Assembly (NCBI GenBank): GCA_030068075.1
Contig: CM057826.1
Coordinates: 66,747,312-66,811,311, forward strand
DNA: 64,000 bases
Direction: 5' to 3'
Origin: Paguma larvata
Lineage: Eukaryota; Chordata; Mammalia; Carnivora; Viverridae
This document shows, one piece after another, positions 21,870-33,505 of this stretch. The position numbers and the translations under genes were made by a program. Numbering within the stretch: position 1 is the stretch's first letter; every line of letters begins with the position of its first letter. The notes beneath the pieces are model-generated. The model made no database searches. It saw nothing but the letters and a program-made list of their open reading frames with translations, and was not told the origin of the DNA.

Positions 21870-22110
21870 TAAAAACTATAGAATGTTTTTATTGTTTTGG
21901 TAAAATAATACATGTTTTTGGTAAAGAAATCAAGCAATGATAGAAAACTAAAAAGAAAAAAAAATCACCTCAAATCCCTTTGCTTAAAATACCTCCCTAG
22001 GTATATATGCACCCAGAAAACATAACTAAATCAATGGATAGGTAATTTTATTAATCATATAATAATGCTACTTTTTTAATGAAAACTCAAATGGATATCT
22101 GAATTGATTT
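21870..22110 (-). mobile_element. Possible L1ME 3' UTR (antisense)
   Basis: The block CAAGCAATGATAGAAAACTAAAAAG, then AAAAATCACCTCAAATCCC, then CTAGGTATATATGCACCC fits the antisense L1M 3' UTR layout (AAAATCACCCATAATCCCACC and following). Confidence 0.45.
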
Positions 22111-22514
22111 TTTTTTCTCCCCTGAAGTTCTAAGTTAACAGTTCACCAGGGAAATAGCACCAACACAATATAATGGAATTTTATTTGCTTTATTAGGTCA
22201 TTAAAAAGGCATCATGCTCAAGTTTGTTCTGACTGACTCTATACCCATATAAAGGTATGGCATCTTCTTCCTCTATTTTTGTTTCTCTTTTTAACCTACA
22301 CTTTGTTAACCCATTATTAATTTGTTTTTAAAGACAATATAAATGGTCTTAAAGCTCAATCCTATGAAATAAAATCTACAAAACTGCAATTTTAATGGTT
22401 TAATCTACAACGTAAGTTTTATTAAAATGATGATAAATCGAGTAGTAAATAAAGCTGCAGGTTTCAGACTTCTTTCCCTGACACAGTTCTACAAATCCAC
22501 GGGAAGGGCCGAAC
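22111..22514. other. unique sequence before the tandem repeat
   Basis: AT-rich DNA without a recognised repeat. GACACAGTTCTACAAATCCACG lies just upstream of the tandem array. Confidence 0.5.
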
Positions 22515-22699
22515 GTGATAATTAAATAGAAAATGTAGCCATAAGTATAAGAAAGGCAATGCCAATAATTTCACAGTGATAATTAAATAGAAACATGTAG
22601 CCATAAGTATAAGAAAGGCAATGCCAATAATTTCACAGTGATAATTAAATAGAAACATGTAGCCATAAGTATAAGAAAGGCAATGCCAATAATTTCACA
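22515..22699. repeat. Three-copy 62-bp tandem repeat (minisatellite)
   Basis: Three head-to-tail copies of a unit beginning GTGATAATTAAATAGAAACATG and ending ATGCCAATAATTTCACA occupy 22515-22575 (61 bp), 22576-22637 (62 bp) and 22638-22699 (62 bp). Copies 2 and 3 are identical and copy 1 differs by one missing C. After the third copy only GTGA of a fourth is present. The near-identity implies a recent duplication. A minus-strand 64-codon open frame crosses it, but 62 is not a multiple of three and I do not consider it coding. Confidence 0.98.
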
Positions 22700-23080
22700 G
22701 TGAAACTATTCCACAAATGCTTGGAGTTCAGTATGTATTTGAATTATTACATTTGTGTTATATATCTTATACACACATAAATCAGAGACATATACTGACC
22801 TTTTTTTGACAGCAATCATAATTCAATCCTTTTTCTAGAAGGCAGCATTCATACTAAACCTAACATTTATATTTATTAATGATTTATGTCCTGGCTATTT
22901 CTAATGGGCTTATGGTACTGGCACTATTTCTAGCCTTACGGTGCCTGTGGGAAAACCTGAGTGTGGATTTGGGTTGATCAGAGGCCACATTCAGTTCCCA
23001 CGCACCTCTGGTGTAGAGCGGAGTATGTAACTACACTGACGACTATCTGGTAGGTTAAAACACAGATGTGAGATTTAAAA
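22700..23080. other. unique sequence, nothing recognised
   Basis: No repeat or gene recognised between the tandem array and the next SINE. Confidence 0.5.
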
Positions 23081-23324
23081 AAAAACTGTAGACCAGAGGT
23101 GCCTGGGTGGCTCAGTCGGTTGAGCGTTCAACTTCAGCTGAGGTCATGATCTCATGGTTCGGGAGTTTGAGCCCTGCGTCAGGCTCTGTTGCTGACAGCT
23201 CAGAGCGTGGAACTTGCTTCAGATTCTGTGTCTCCCCCTCCCGCTGTCCCTCCAGCACTCACGCTCTGTCTCTCTCTCTCTCTCTCTCTCTAAGAATAAA
23301 TAAACATTAAAAAAATGCAGACCA
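23081..23324 (+). mobile_element. Feline-type SINE with target duplications
   Basis: The body (23096-23310) has the head GGTGCCTGGGTGGCTCAGTC, a B-box-like GGGAGTTTGAGCCC, a (CT)n run and an AATAAATAAACATT tail. Flanks AAAAACTGTAGACCA (23081-23095) and AAAAATGCAGACCA (23311-23324) are the target duplication. The 67-codon open frame at 23107-23310 is a translation of the SINE. Confidence 0.93.
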
Positions 23325-24904
23325 TATTAAATGGAAGAAGGAGCTGACGAAAAAACAGATTTATCATATTCAGGCACCTATTCTGACTCTACATTTTTTG
23401 GGAGCGAAGGCAGAAAGAGAAATATGGGGGTTACATAGCTTCTTTTCCTCATGTGACGGACAAAATCATCTGTACATACAAATTTTTTTCTGCAACTGAA
23501 CTCATGTGGAAACAGCATTTACCTCCTAGAATAAAAGATCTTTTCCTTCAATTATGGTTGGCCAAAAGTTTCAGAGGTGCTGTACAAACTGAGAATTCTG
23601 GCACTGACCCTCCCTAAGAGCAGGAGGCACCAGAGTAAATCATAACTCTGTGAAGATGTACTTTTAAGGAGCCAAAATTAATGTAGTTATTTGCTTTCTG
23701 ATTTTGCAATTATGGGGCAAGACTTGGAAAATCTTTTCAAATGGCTGTGAACATGTCCACTGGACTGTGTAAAACATCAGAAGTATGAAACACGTTTTGA
23801 GCTGATGTCAGATTATGTGTTGACCACAGTCATTCTGACTCACTTTCCAAAAGGTGACAGATTCTGAAAAGCAGTCTCTTTTGGGGTCAAGTTCTTTGGT
23901 GATTTCTAATATAGCAAATGCCATAATTTATCAATGAAGGAAAATACATTCCACCAGCAAAACAGAAATTATACACCCTGGGCATATTATCTAACATGGC
24001 CTATTTTTTACTCATCTTGTACCCTGGGTAAATGTATGTCTGTGGCTTTCATACTGATTTGTAAATTTAGTAATCTCTGCATTTTCTCTTCTTATATGAA
24101 CAAGTTTTTCTAATTTTTAATTTGAATTTACTAATTTGCCACCAACTCAATTTGACTGAATTTAACATTATGTTCTACTTCTTGTGTCTCAAGTGGTTTG
24201 TGGAAAACATATCATCCCTAACGTTCAAAAGCAGAAAAGATAAATATATAAAATGTTTTCTAAACCAAAAATTTGGGACCTCCATCCAAAAAAGGTACAG
24301 CACAGCAGGAGAGAGTCGTTGAGTATAACAATTTTCTGTGCTGTGATGCCATTTTAGACCATTTTTCCACTTTCAAAGGTAAAAAGAACTAGTCAAAGAT
24401 ACAAGCTCTTACAAATACTTCCCTATCATTATTTCATGGAACCCATCGCTTTTTTACAATACAAGAGCAGTTTTATAAAATGTCACTTTGATTACCTTAA
24501 AATCATTTAGTTATAATTAGATCTTAATGTATTCCGTTAGGATGACTCAGAGTTAAGGATGAGAAATTTGCAATGGACTCTACCTCAAGGTCCAACATTA
24601 AAAATGTCACAAATAATTTACAGATTGTTTTGATAATAATATAGCAAAGACCCCTGACACTTCATTTTCAACAGCTTCTCAGTAAATTTATATGCCAGGA
24701 GAATTCTAATGACAGGGACTAAAACAACAGCAGCAGCAAGCACTTCAAAGATAAACTGGCTTCTGTGACCTGAAAAGGGATAATTTACTGTTCTATATCC
24801 TCTCTCAAGAACCACCTAGCAGTTTTCTATGCTATTCTACGGATTTATTTGTGGATCTTCTACTTCCTCATTAACTGGAGTTAGTATTTTATATTCTAGA
24901 GCAG
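23325..24904. other. unique sequence, nothing firm
   Basis: About 1.6 kb without a recognised repeat. A 65-codon minus-strand frame at 24618-24815 is hydrophobic and follows a TTATCCCTTTTCAG acceptor-like run, but lacks a donor and a recognisable family. Confidence 0.45.
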
Positions 24905-25130
24905 TGTCGTAGAAATCTACGGGGGAGACAGATAGCTAAGTAAACAATCATAACTCAGTGGAGAAAAAGCTGTGATAGGGTAGTAAGAAAGGCAGTAACT
25001 AACCAAGATTTGGTCGAGAAACAGGGCTTGCTGAGGGAAACGAGGTCTAACCAGAACCCGAAGGAAGTAATGAGGTGAGATGGTTAAGCTCTCAGATCCT
25101 CAGTCTAAGGGATAATATGCAGGCACTGAA
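24905..25130 (-). mobile_element. L2 3' UTR (antisense)
   Basis: GGGGGAGACAGATAGCTAAGTAAACAATCATAACTCAGTG, then GCTGTGATAGGGTAG and GAAGGAAGTAATGAGGTGAG follow the antisense L2 order (GGGGGAGACAGACAAGTAAACA, GTGATAAGTGC, CTGGAGGAGGTGACATCTGAG). Confidence 0.75.
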
Positions 25131-26011
25131 AGGTTTGAGGTGTCCCATGCCCCAAGGCTTTATCTCCTCTTTTTCTCATCCCCATTGCAAGTAAACTACT
25201 TCAGTCTTCTTTGCTCTTTGGGAAAGTAGTGAAGGGGAGGACAAAAAGTGCAATTTGCAGAGCCCTTATATTTAGAAAAAGACCTTAAATTTGACTTTTC
25301 TCCTCATTTCTAAAGGAGGTTACACATATGGTCGCAGAGACATTCTGATTAGATATGAAGAAGATGTTACAATTTTTATGATGTCGTCTTGCATTTTTTT
25401 TAATACAGCAGAAAAAAAATGAAAGCCACCTAAGTAACTATTTTGAACTATGACTCTAATTGAACTTGGTTAGGTGATAATTGATAGCAATGGATCAGTT
25501 TAGTCATATTTTACTCTCCTAAATATTATAATTTACTTAGGTTAAAATGGACCTAAAAGGATCTTTAAGATCTATAAGAACCTTATTTTGTTGGTCTCTC
25601 ACCTTTAGCATCTGCAAGACTATCTCTCACACTCACTGACACTTTGGTATTTTACGATCCCCAACATTAAGGCATGTTCCAGGCAACTTTCTTGCTTGCT
25701 GAGAATACATGCACATGGCAAATCCTCATTTTGACTGGCTTTGACAAGGAAAAAGGTATTTTATATCAGGAAAAATCCAAGAAACTAAAGGTTAAATAAC
25801 CCTTTGAAGAAAAATGTCTGAATTTAATGAAATACTGTCTAAAATGCAGCACACACTTTCTTATATTCCTAAGAAGAATGAAAAGATCCTCTTTCTGTCC
25901 TCCAAGATTCAAGGAATCATTATGAATAAAAATGGTTAAACTCTGGTGTAAGAGTGTGATGTCTGAGTGAGACATTCTAGTGGGTTTCTTCTCCAGGCTC
26001 TCTGCTGTTTT
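25131..26011. other. unique sequence, nothing recognised
   Basis: No repeat or gene that I can name. A chance 69-codon minus-strand frame lies at 25766-25975. Confidence 0.5.
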
Positions 26012-26239
26012 AAGAACTTTGCCTCTTAACTATAGAGAATAAACTGATGGTTACCAGAGGGGAGACGGGGGTGGGGGGGTGGGGGTGGGGATGAGGAGGG
26101 CAAGTGCTGTGATGAGCACCAGGTGTTGTATGTAAGTGTTGAATCACTGAACTGCAGACCTGAAACTAATATTACACTGCATGTGAACTAATGGAATTTA
26201 AATAAAAACTGAAAAAAGAAAAAAAGAAGAACTTTGCCT
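26012..26239 (+). mobile_element. Short 5'-truncated L1 insertion with target duplication
   Basis: About 200 bp of carnivore L1 3' UTR (26025-26226) carry GATGGTTACCAGAGGGGAG, a G-rich tract, GATGAGCACCAGGTGTTGTATG, AATCACTGAACTGCAGACCTG and GGAATTTAAATAAAAACTG with an A-rich tail. It is flanked by a perfect 13-bp target duplication AAGAACTTTGCCT at 26012-26024 and 26227-26239. This is a classic target-primed insertion that stopped early. Confidence 0.93.
26067..26090 (+). other. G-quadruplex-capable tract in L1 3' UTR
   Basis: Four G runs of 5, 7, 5 and 4 bases are separated by single T residues. Single-base loops make a very stable predicted parallel G-quadruplex. It corresponds to the G-rich purine tract typical of mammalian L1 3' UTRs. 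Confidence 0.9.
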
Positions 26240-26699
26240 GTTTCTTGGATTTCTTGTGTGTTTCTCAAAGTGTGTTTGTTTCTTCCCTGCCTTGTCTACA
26301 CCCTTTGCCATGGCCTTTCTAATTTTATGATTCAAATCTATGAGAACCTGAAAATCAAACCTATGATAATTACGTTTAAAGTAAAAATAAAGATGCTTCA
26401 AAGGAAAACTCCCATTTCGGAAGTGTCAGGATTACAATGCAGGGAACTTGATTGTATTTATTTAGGGTTTAGAGATCTTTCATAGATTACTTCCCATTCT
26501 TAACTGTTCTCTGGGTAACTGGAGTTGCTAAATCATTGCATCTCAGGTAAATGAGCTATTACATATAGATTCCAATGCCCATGTGAACCCAGCTACAACA
26601 GATGTCTTCACTATGGTTAACTGTATATATGTTTTGAAGAAAACTGGCATTATATGTAAATCCAAAAGAAATACATCTGAGTATGAATGGAGAAATTAA

Positions 26700-27629
26700 T
26701 TTTTTTCTAATTACACAAGTTATTTCTAACTGGAAAATTTGGCAAATTAGAAGAAAACATTACTTAGAATCTAACTAAAGATATCACTCTTAATATTTTG
26801 GTGTGTTTATTAGTATTATTCTCTCTCTCTCTCTCTCTAGTTTTTCTTTGTATAGAGAATCTGTGTTTGTGTTTATGCACTTTTTAAAAAATTGGTATCA
26901 TGTAGATTCTGAAATCTGTCCTGACTTTTTTAGCTAGGGATATATACAGAGAACATTTTCTGCTACAAACACCCTTACATCGCAGGATTTATAATGTCAG
27001 CATTTGTGTTCTATTAATGGGCATAATTTATATAACTAACACATGATTGTTGGATATTTTAGTTTAGTTTTCCAGATTTCCCCCTCCTTTATTGGCTACC
27101 ATGAATAATGTTGCAGTGAACACCTGGTCACACACATGTATTTGGACATCTGTAGTTAGTTTCATACAATATATTCTTAGAAGTGAAATATCTGGGATAA
27201 AGCAATTGCAAACTTGCAGAGTTTCAGAGACTATTCTTAAATCACTGCCCCAAGAGGCTGTGCTATTTATACCCTCACCAGCTGCACGTGTGCGCCTGTT
27301 TCCTACATCCTCATCCTCACCGACTCAGAGCATTCTTTCTAATTTATCTGCAGGAGAAAAATGTTAGCTCATTTATTGTGAATTTGTATTTCTTTCATTA
27401 CTAAGGAATTTTAACATTTTTTCAAATATGTTAAATTTTTGTTACATCCATAAATACGTTACATTAAAATTTTTTTCCATTTTTTTAAGGATGGGGTGTT
27501 TGTATAAACACTTTTCTGGAAATTGCTTTTTCCTCATTTTCAATTGCCTTTACCAATTTTTTCCACTGGGTTGTTTACTTATTTATTGATTTACAAATAA
27601 TCTTTATGATTCAAAACTGTCATTTATCA

Positions 27630-27664
<35 letters not shown>

Positions 27665-27880
27665 GTTTCCCCAACTACATTGTATGTTTCCCCAGCATTT
27701 TCATAACTCTTAATTTTATTCTTTGTGTTTAAAAAAAAAAAACCTGTTGTCTTATTTAATTATTCCTTTATCACATTACTGAATCCTTTGATGGATTTTC
27801 TAAGGTTCTCCTTTGCTTTTTTTGTTGTTGTTGAACTTCCTTTGGACTTCCTCCCAGTCCGTCAGTTTTGAGATAATGAC
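26700..27880 (-). mobile_element. L1M-type LINE (antisense 3' UTR and ORF2 end)
   Basis: Read on the plus strand it begins with the 3' UTR words ACTCTTAATATTTTGGTGTG and ATTGTTGGATATTTTAG. Then come ACCATGAATAATGTTGCAGTGAACA, TATTCTTAGAAGTGAAATATCTGGG, CTATTTATACCCTCACCAGC, TTGTGAATTTGTATTTCTTTCATTAC and CACTGGGTTGTTTACTTATTTATTGATT. These match antisense L1M sequence. It contains a (CT)n at 26819-26838 and an (AT)n at 27628-27665. The copy is heavily decayed. Confidence 0.75.
27628..27665. repeat. (AT)n microsatellite, near-palindromic
   Basis: About 38 bases of alternating A and T are interrupted by a central CA, with CAT at the left end and ATG at the right, so the tract is nearly self-complementary. 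It lies inside the antisense L1. Confidence 0.9.
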
Positions 27881-30394
27881 GCATAGAGCATGGTAAGTAA
27901 AGTCGTGCCAATGCCATACGTGCCATATGGAGCGACATTTTAAACCCTGTGGCTCATTCTGTTGGTACTTCATCTATGACATGTGGATTGAGAAGGACTT
28001 TCTGTCTTCTGTGAAGCACACATAATTAGACGATGCATATAACATCTTATAAGTCATAGGCACTTCATCCATGTTGAATACGTGGATAAATGTCACAAAA
28101 CCATAATTTAGAATTTCTGACAGAAAGGAAATGTTACTGCATGCAAAAATAAAAGAAGAAGCCAGATAAAATAATGATGATAATGAAAGAGATAAGAGAC
28201 GGATCAATATGGCTGTAACTGTGAAAAGATTAGTAGTCAATAATATTACTCAAGTCAGTAACTGTAGAACGCACACACTTAATCTCTCTACTGTCACCTG
28301 GAATAGATGGGGAGTTTTCTGCTTGTGTTCCCGAAATAGGAAGAGGCTGGCCCTGGGTCTCTACTTAGAGGCTTTTAAAAGTTATTTGAAAATCACTAGA
28401 AAAGTGCTAAAAACTAAAGATATTTTCTACAAATAGCTGTAATTCTATCCACCTTCCTCTTCTGTTGTTGAAATTCAGAGAGCTAAAATTGAAAAAAAGA
28501 TTTTAAAAAATTCTCCTAGTTTTATCAAGGAATGTTTGTTTCATATAGTTCTTTACTGCTTTCCTGGTATGTCATCTACACAGATCTTAAAAACTCAATA
28601 CTGAGATGTAAATCACTTAAGTTCCTGTGTTCCTCTGTTATTTATACAAAGTTCTGGGAGATTATTACTTTTAAACATAATAACATGGAGATTATAAATT
28701 GTAAGGTCTATTTTCTAGGTAGCCAAATAGTTTGAATATTGGCTTATCTACACAAGGTGTTAAAAAAAAAACAGAATAGAAACAGATTAGCATACATTTC
28801 CTGAGAATTGAACATCAATGTGACAACAATAAAGCCCAATAACAACATTCTCTATGCAGACAGCCTCTCTTCCACAAATCTCAATCCTGAATAATCTCAG
28901 AAAGTCTTCTACCACACTTGAATAAAGATCCCCTGAAAAATACTGTTTTGCTTTTGAATATTAGATGTTGCTAGCAATCAGGCTGCCTCCCAGTCTGCTT
29001 CCCGGGAAAGATATTAGTTGATGCCCAAGTAATGTACAAACATAGTGAGTGATTTAAGCTGGGGTGAGGGTGGGGAGGAATTTTTACAACTCAGGCAAAG
29101 AAACATTTGTAATGCAAACGTAAAGCACTGAAGCACATCATTTGAAGGTAAATTTAGCTTCATCAAGCGACATGAAGATTTTTTTCTTTAAGCATCCTGC
29201 TTCCGTCTTCGTGTCGCTGTAGGAAAAAGCTTTGCGACAGAATGTTTTTGCTATCTTTAAGCTTGGAGATTTCAAAGAAAGCATTTCCTTCAAGGAGAGA
29301 GTTGCTTTGCCACAGTGGAGCTGTTACAAAGTTAACTAAGAAAAAGGCAGAATTTTGTTAGGTAAAGCTTTCTATAGCTGATTGTGCTGCATGTTATTAG
29401 CACAAACATATACGCTTGTCTTAAGGAAACATAGCAATAAAAGGTTGGTTTTGTTCTCAGTCAAGAAAATAAAACAAAGGACATAACTTCGATCAGATTT
29501 TTTGAGCCCTTGAAAGAAAAGAAAAGGAGGTTGGATGGAGAAAAGAAGCAACGTTTGTCTTTTCAAAACTAGAAATTGACTCAGAGGAGAGAATTAAAGA
29601 GAAACTCTTACAAATTAAATACCCTATATATTCTTATATTCTCCAGTTTTCTTAGTTTAGAATTAGGATCAATACAAAAGACATTCACATGCATTTTTGC
29701 ACTTGTTACACCTCCTTTTCTGCGTATGGCTGCGGCAAGCACTTGAAAGGATCACTCTGTGTCCTAGGTATGTCCAAACATTAGGTAGCAGTTCCCTGGC
29801 CCTTAACAACTCCAAGAATGACGAGAAATTGCCAAGATCCTTAAAAGACTCTCAAGTTCTGGTTAGCTCAGCGGCAGGAAAACAAAACGAAACCAAACCA
29901 AACTCTACAACAAATGAACATGCAAATTCCATATGTCAGATATTCTCATCTGAATAAGGCTAAGAAAAGACCACCTCAGTGTAGATAACCACAGTTTCCA
30001 GGGTTTGGCCCGAAAGGCCTTGCCTGATTCCCTCAGAGCTCCTCCAGAATGAGGAAAAACTGGGATGTAAGGAAGCCAGGGCCCCAAGGCTGATAAGAGG
30101 CACTGACTTCCATGGCCAGAATGCCCATGTACTAACTCCGGTGGGTCCTTCATAATGGACCCTCACAATGCCTCGAAGACAAAGGAGCTATGTAAATATT
30201 CAATTTGTAAAATAAACAATATGTCAATACCATTTACTTCTATAAAAACGATTATCAGTAAAAATGGTAGGAAAAAAAGAGTTCAAGGAAGAAGGGATTT
30301 GGGGTCCAGAGAGTTCTCTACTTTGAGCTATATGACACAGCAGGGAAAATGTGCTGTACCAAAGCACGCTTTTGTGGTGAGTAATGACCTTGAC
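27881..30394. other. long unique stretch; motif-rich block 28950-29350
   Basis: About 2.5 kb without a recognised repeat. The block 28950-29350 keeps several CpGs (TCCCGGGAAAG, AACGTAAAGC, AAGCGACATG, CTTCGTGTCGCTG, TTTGCGACAG) and is not low complexity. It could be a conserved noncoding element. The overlapping minus-strand frames near 29905-30166 have no recognised family. Confidence 0.4.
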
Positions 30395-30720
30395 AATTAA
30401 TTTAACAAATATTTATTGAGATAGGGCAATAAACAGAGTCAATTCTCCTCATGCTGCACACAAACAGTAAACCAGTAGATTAGCAATGTGATTGCTGAGA
30501 GTTATACCTGTTGCCAGGAAAAATAGAGCAGTAGTGGGGATGGAGTGTAAAGGGAGGTGAGAGTGGGGTGGAGACTCTTAGTGGGGTTGACAGAGAAGTA
30601 TCTGAGGAGGTGATATCTGAGCAGAGGAGGAGACCTTTAAATTTGGAAATGTGAGTTGAAGTCTGACTGGTGAAAAGGTCTGGGATGAAAAACAGGTTAG
30701 GTTAAAGAAAAACTTATTTA
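30395..30720 (-). mobile_element. L2 3' end and inner 3' UTR (antisense)
   Basis: AATTTAACAAATATTTATTGAG begins the match, followed by GGGCAATAAACAGAGTC. Farther on, GAGGAGGTGATATCTGAGCAGAGGAGGAGACC and GAAAAGGTCTGGGATGAAAAACAGG match the L2 blocks GGAGGAGGTGACATTTGAGC and neighbours. Confidence 0.7.
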
Positions 30721-31589
30721 CACTGGACCCTAGTTAGGGCCCTGTTTTCCTCAAATGTTGTTGCGTGTCCCTTCTTTAACTCAGTTCTCACAAGACTGAT
30801 TAGACCATCCATCTTTTAGATTGGCAAGATGACTACTAAAATACGTGTCTACAATCAAGCATTTTATTGCATACAACAAGCTGTTTTCTTTGTGCCCCGG
30901 GGTGGATTTGGCTTGAGCAGGGCAATGTCTCGTTCCCTGATATAACTCTTCCTGATGCTCACGAGGTTGCTACAAGTGCCGGCTGGCACTGTCAAAGTTA
31001 CTTAATGGCATGACAGAGCTGCTAGCATTTGTCACTGACCCTGAACTCCTTTCTAATGAAATAGGAAGAGATCAATCAAAATAGATGGGGGTTCTTGCCT
31101 AAATTAGAGTGTCCACAAGTGAAGCAGGGAGGTTGCTTTTGTCATAAAGTAACCACATCCCACCTTCAGTGACAGGATACAAAACAAACCAAAAACAAAG
31201 ACCATGTTGTCATTGTCTGTCCATCAATCTCTCTAACATTGAAGACATCAACTTTCTAGGTTCCCTTAGTATCTGCTACTAGAATATAGCCTATAATCCT
31301 AATCCTCTATATTCCTCACATGTTTAAACAAAATGCTGCACGTCACAGAAGAGGTCAAAATGAAACATAAAAGGAGCTCAGAGCTTAAGTACATACAGTA
31401 TTGATTAGTCACAGAGAGGTCTGCTGCTTCCTTTCTTCCTATTCTCCAGGCCATTTTCTCGTCTTTCTGTTAGCTGAATTCGCCCCTTGATAAATCTCCC
31501 ACCAAATTTCCTGCGAACCATACATATGCTAGGTGTGCTCTTTTGTAAGTCTTTCAAGGAAAGATCACTTCTTACTCTCCTTTGGTTCC
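30721..31589. other. unique sequence, nothing recognised
   Basis: No gene or repeat recognised. Clustered AAACAAACCAAAAACAAAG near 31180 is a small A-rich run. Confidence 0.5.
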
Positions 31590-31800
31590 CGGACACCCTG
31601 CCCAGAGCCTATTACACAGGAGTTTTTTTAATAAATGTTCTATAGAAGCATGTCATTCTTTTTTCTTTCCTCAAGTATACTTCATCATCTTAAGTTTTTA
31701 AGATAAGTTCTGCAGTCCCTCAGGTTCTACCTCATCTATGAAAACTTCCCAGATTAAAGCCGTCTTGTTTGTGTAACTCCCATACCTGCTCAGTGGCTCA
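31590..31800 (+). mobile_element. L2 fragments
   Basis: GCCCAGAGCCTATTACACAGGAG followed by TTTAATAAATGTTCTATAGAAG resembles the L2 3' terminus. ATCTATGAAAACTTCCCAGATTAAAGCCG (about 31730) resembles the L2 CTCCAGGAAGCCTTCCCTGATT block. These are two diverged sense fragments. Confidence 0.5.
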
Positions 31801-32399
31801 CCACCAAACCGTACCCACCCCTGGCATGTAAACAATTTATATAATAAAAACATTGGAGAATGGAGGTGGGGTCAGATTATGAGAGTCAAGCAAAGGAACA
31901 GTGGAGCTGAGCTTTCAAATGTTCTAGTGTGGTTCAATGACAATTTATTTTTTAATTTTTTTGACTCATGTTAAAAAAGGAATTCCCAGTGACAAAGCCC
32001 ATTAAGTACATACAACAATAGAAGGTAAATGGGCATTTGTACAGTTTGATGTGCCCTTCTCTTATCATGGGTCTCCTAATAGAGATGATTATGAATGCTA
32101 TTTGCACCCTAAGCCCAAAGCTACCATGGAGGAGGTGACAATGTTCATGGAAAATTCACTGGTGCTGATAAACGGGGAAGAAAGGATCTTGGGATCCATA
32201 TGAACCATGGTAGCAATAATGGAAAGAGCAGGTCCCAAAATCCAAAGCTTCTCCCACTTGATGTATCTAGATTGTTAAGTCGGTGGCTTTTAAAAACACA
32301 ATACACAAACAAACTGTTCTGGAAACTATAGTTCATTGGCAGAGCTGACAGAATGGCAGGTACGGTGGTTCTATTATTGGGCACAAGTACATATTACCT
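31801..32399. other. unique sequence, nothing recognised
   Basis: No repeat family or exon-like segment. A 79-codon minus-strand frame (32145-32384) has no recognised family. Confidence 0.45.
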
Positions 32400-32720
32400 C
32401 TCTCTGTAGGAGGATTATACATCTGCCCCATGTTGAACTCAGGTGCGGCTAGGTAACTTGATTCAGTCAGTGAAATTTGAGCGGAAGTGATGATTGTCAC
32501 TTTTAGGAAGTAGCTTTAAGAGCCAGCACAGGGCTTGGCAAGTTCTCTGTCTCTGAGATTGTGGAAGCAATACACTTTCCGCCTTCCTGTGTCCCTTCCT
32601 GTGTTATGAGCAGATCAACTTTTCTGACCCATGATGGACAGGTAGTGAGAAATAAATTTAGGCATTTTAAGTTTCTGAGGTTCTCATGTTGTTAGTTAAT
32701 AAAGCATAATCTAGCTTGTC
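32400..32720 (+). mobile_element. LTR-like ancient repeat, family uncertain
   Basis: The blocks GTGCGGCTAGGTAACTTG, TCAGTGAAATTTGAGCGGAAGTGATG, TTTAGGAAGTAGCTTTAAGAGCCAGC, CCCATGATGGACAGGTAG and GAGAAATAAATTTAGGC are in the order of a frequent old mammalian repeat (GAGCGGAAGTGATGTG, CTTTAAGAGCCAGC, GATGGACATGTAG, AGAAATAAACC). It is the same general kind as 19840-20150. I cannot name the family for certain. Confidence 0.55.
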
Positions 32721-33051
32721 CCAGCTGATCAGAAGGTAAATTTCCTGCCCTCCGTGATGCCTAGAGCATGGGTGGTATTTGTAGTTTTTCTATAGCACCT
32801 CCTATGGCTTCTCAGTTTAGTGAATCTTCAGTCAAGTTCAATGGAAAAAAAAAAAACCCTCGAAACCACTGTCTTTATAAGTATTTTATCATAACTTGAA
32901 ACTCTTTTGAGTTTTCTTTATTCCTAAGAAATACTTCAGACACTCCTGATGAAACAGAATACTAACATGGTTTATGAGAGAATGGAGAAAGGAAGTTGAA
33001 TACATTAGGGATACAAGGTAAGACAGGCCACCTGGATGCCCTCTGGAGAGG

Positions 33052-33170
33052 TTGATATGGTTTGGCCTCCATTAAGTCCTATACTTGAATGTAGACCCTA
33101 AGAGTTGCTCACATTAGGACTAATTCCTTTAACTTTTCCCATTCTCTAAAGATGATATGTTCATGAGATG
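33052..33170 (+). mobile_element. Possible MST/THE1-like LTR 5' fragment
   Basis: TTGATATGGTTTGGCCTCC resembles the start of MaLR MST/THE1 LTRs (TGATATGGTTTGGCTGTG), with TATACTTGAATGTAGACCC resembling the following CATCTTGAATTGTAG. Only about 60 bases are arguable. Confidence 0.35.
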
Positions 33171-33265
33171 TGGAAGAGGAGGAACTATCACAGAGCATGA
33201 ATCCAGGGTTCAATTTAGGTAGATGCCTCACTAGACTCATGCTTGTGCAACTCCTTTTGCTTCTT

Positions 33266-33505
33266 AAAAGCAAGGCCTGGGGTGCCAGGGTAGCTCGGTC
33301 AGTTAAGCGTCTGACTTTGGCTCAGGCCATGATCTTCCGGGTTATGAGTTTGAGGGCCATGTCGGGCTCTGTGCTGACAGCTCAGAGCCTGGAGCCTGCT
33401 TCTGATTCTGTGTCTCCCTCTCTCTCTGCCCCACTCCTGCTTGTACTCTGTCTATATCTCTCAAAAATAAGTAAACATTAAAAAAAAAAAAAAAAGCAAT
33501 GCCTG
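33266..33505 (+). mobile_element. Feline-type SINE with target duplications
   Basis: The body (33280-33491) reads GGGTGCCAGGGTAGCTCGGTCAG ... GCTGACAGCTCAGAGCCTGG ... AAATAAGTAAACATT and an A16 tail. Flanks AAAAGCAAGGCCTG (33266-33279) and AAAAGCAATGCCTG (33492-33505) are a 14-bp target duplication with one mismatch. The open frame across it is SINE translation. Confidence 0.95.

Noticed and set aside
22464..22658. Repetitive minus-strand open frame as a repeat protein
   Set aside because: The tandem unit is 61-62 bp, not a multiple of three, so the reading frame changes between copies.
24618..24815. Hydrophobic 65-codon minus-strand frame after an acceptor-like run
   Set aside because: No donor site, no second exon, and no recognised membrane protein. 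The hydrophobicity comes from a CTGCTGCTG-type run.
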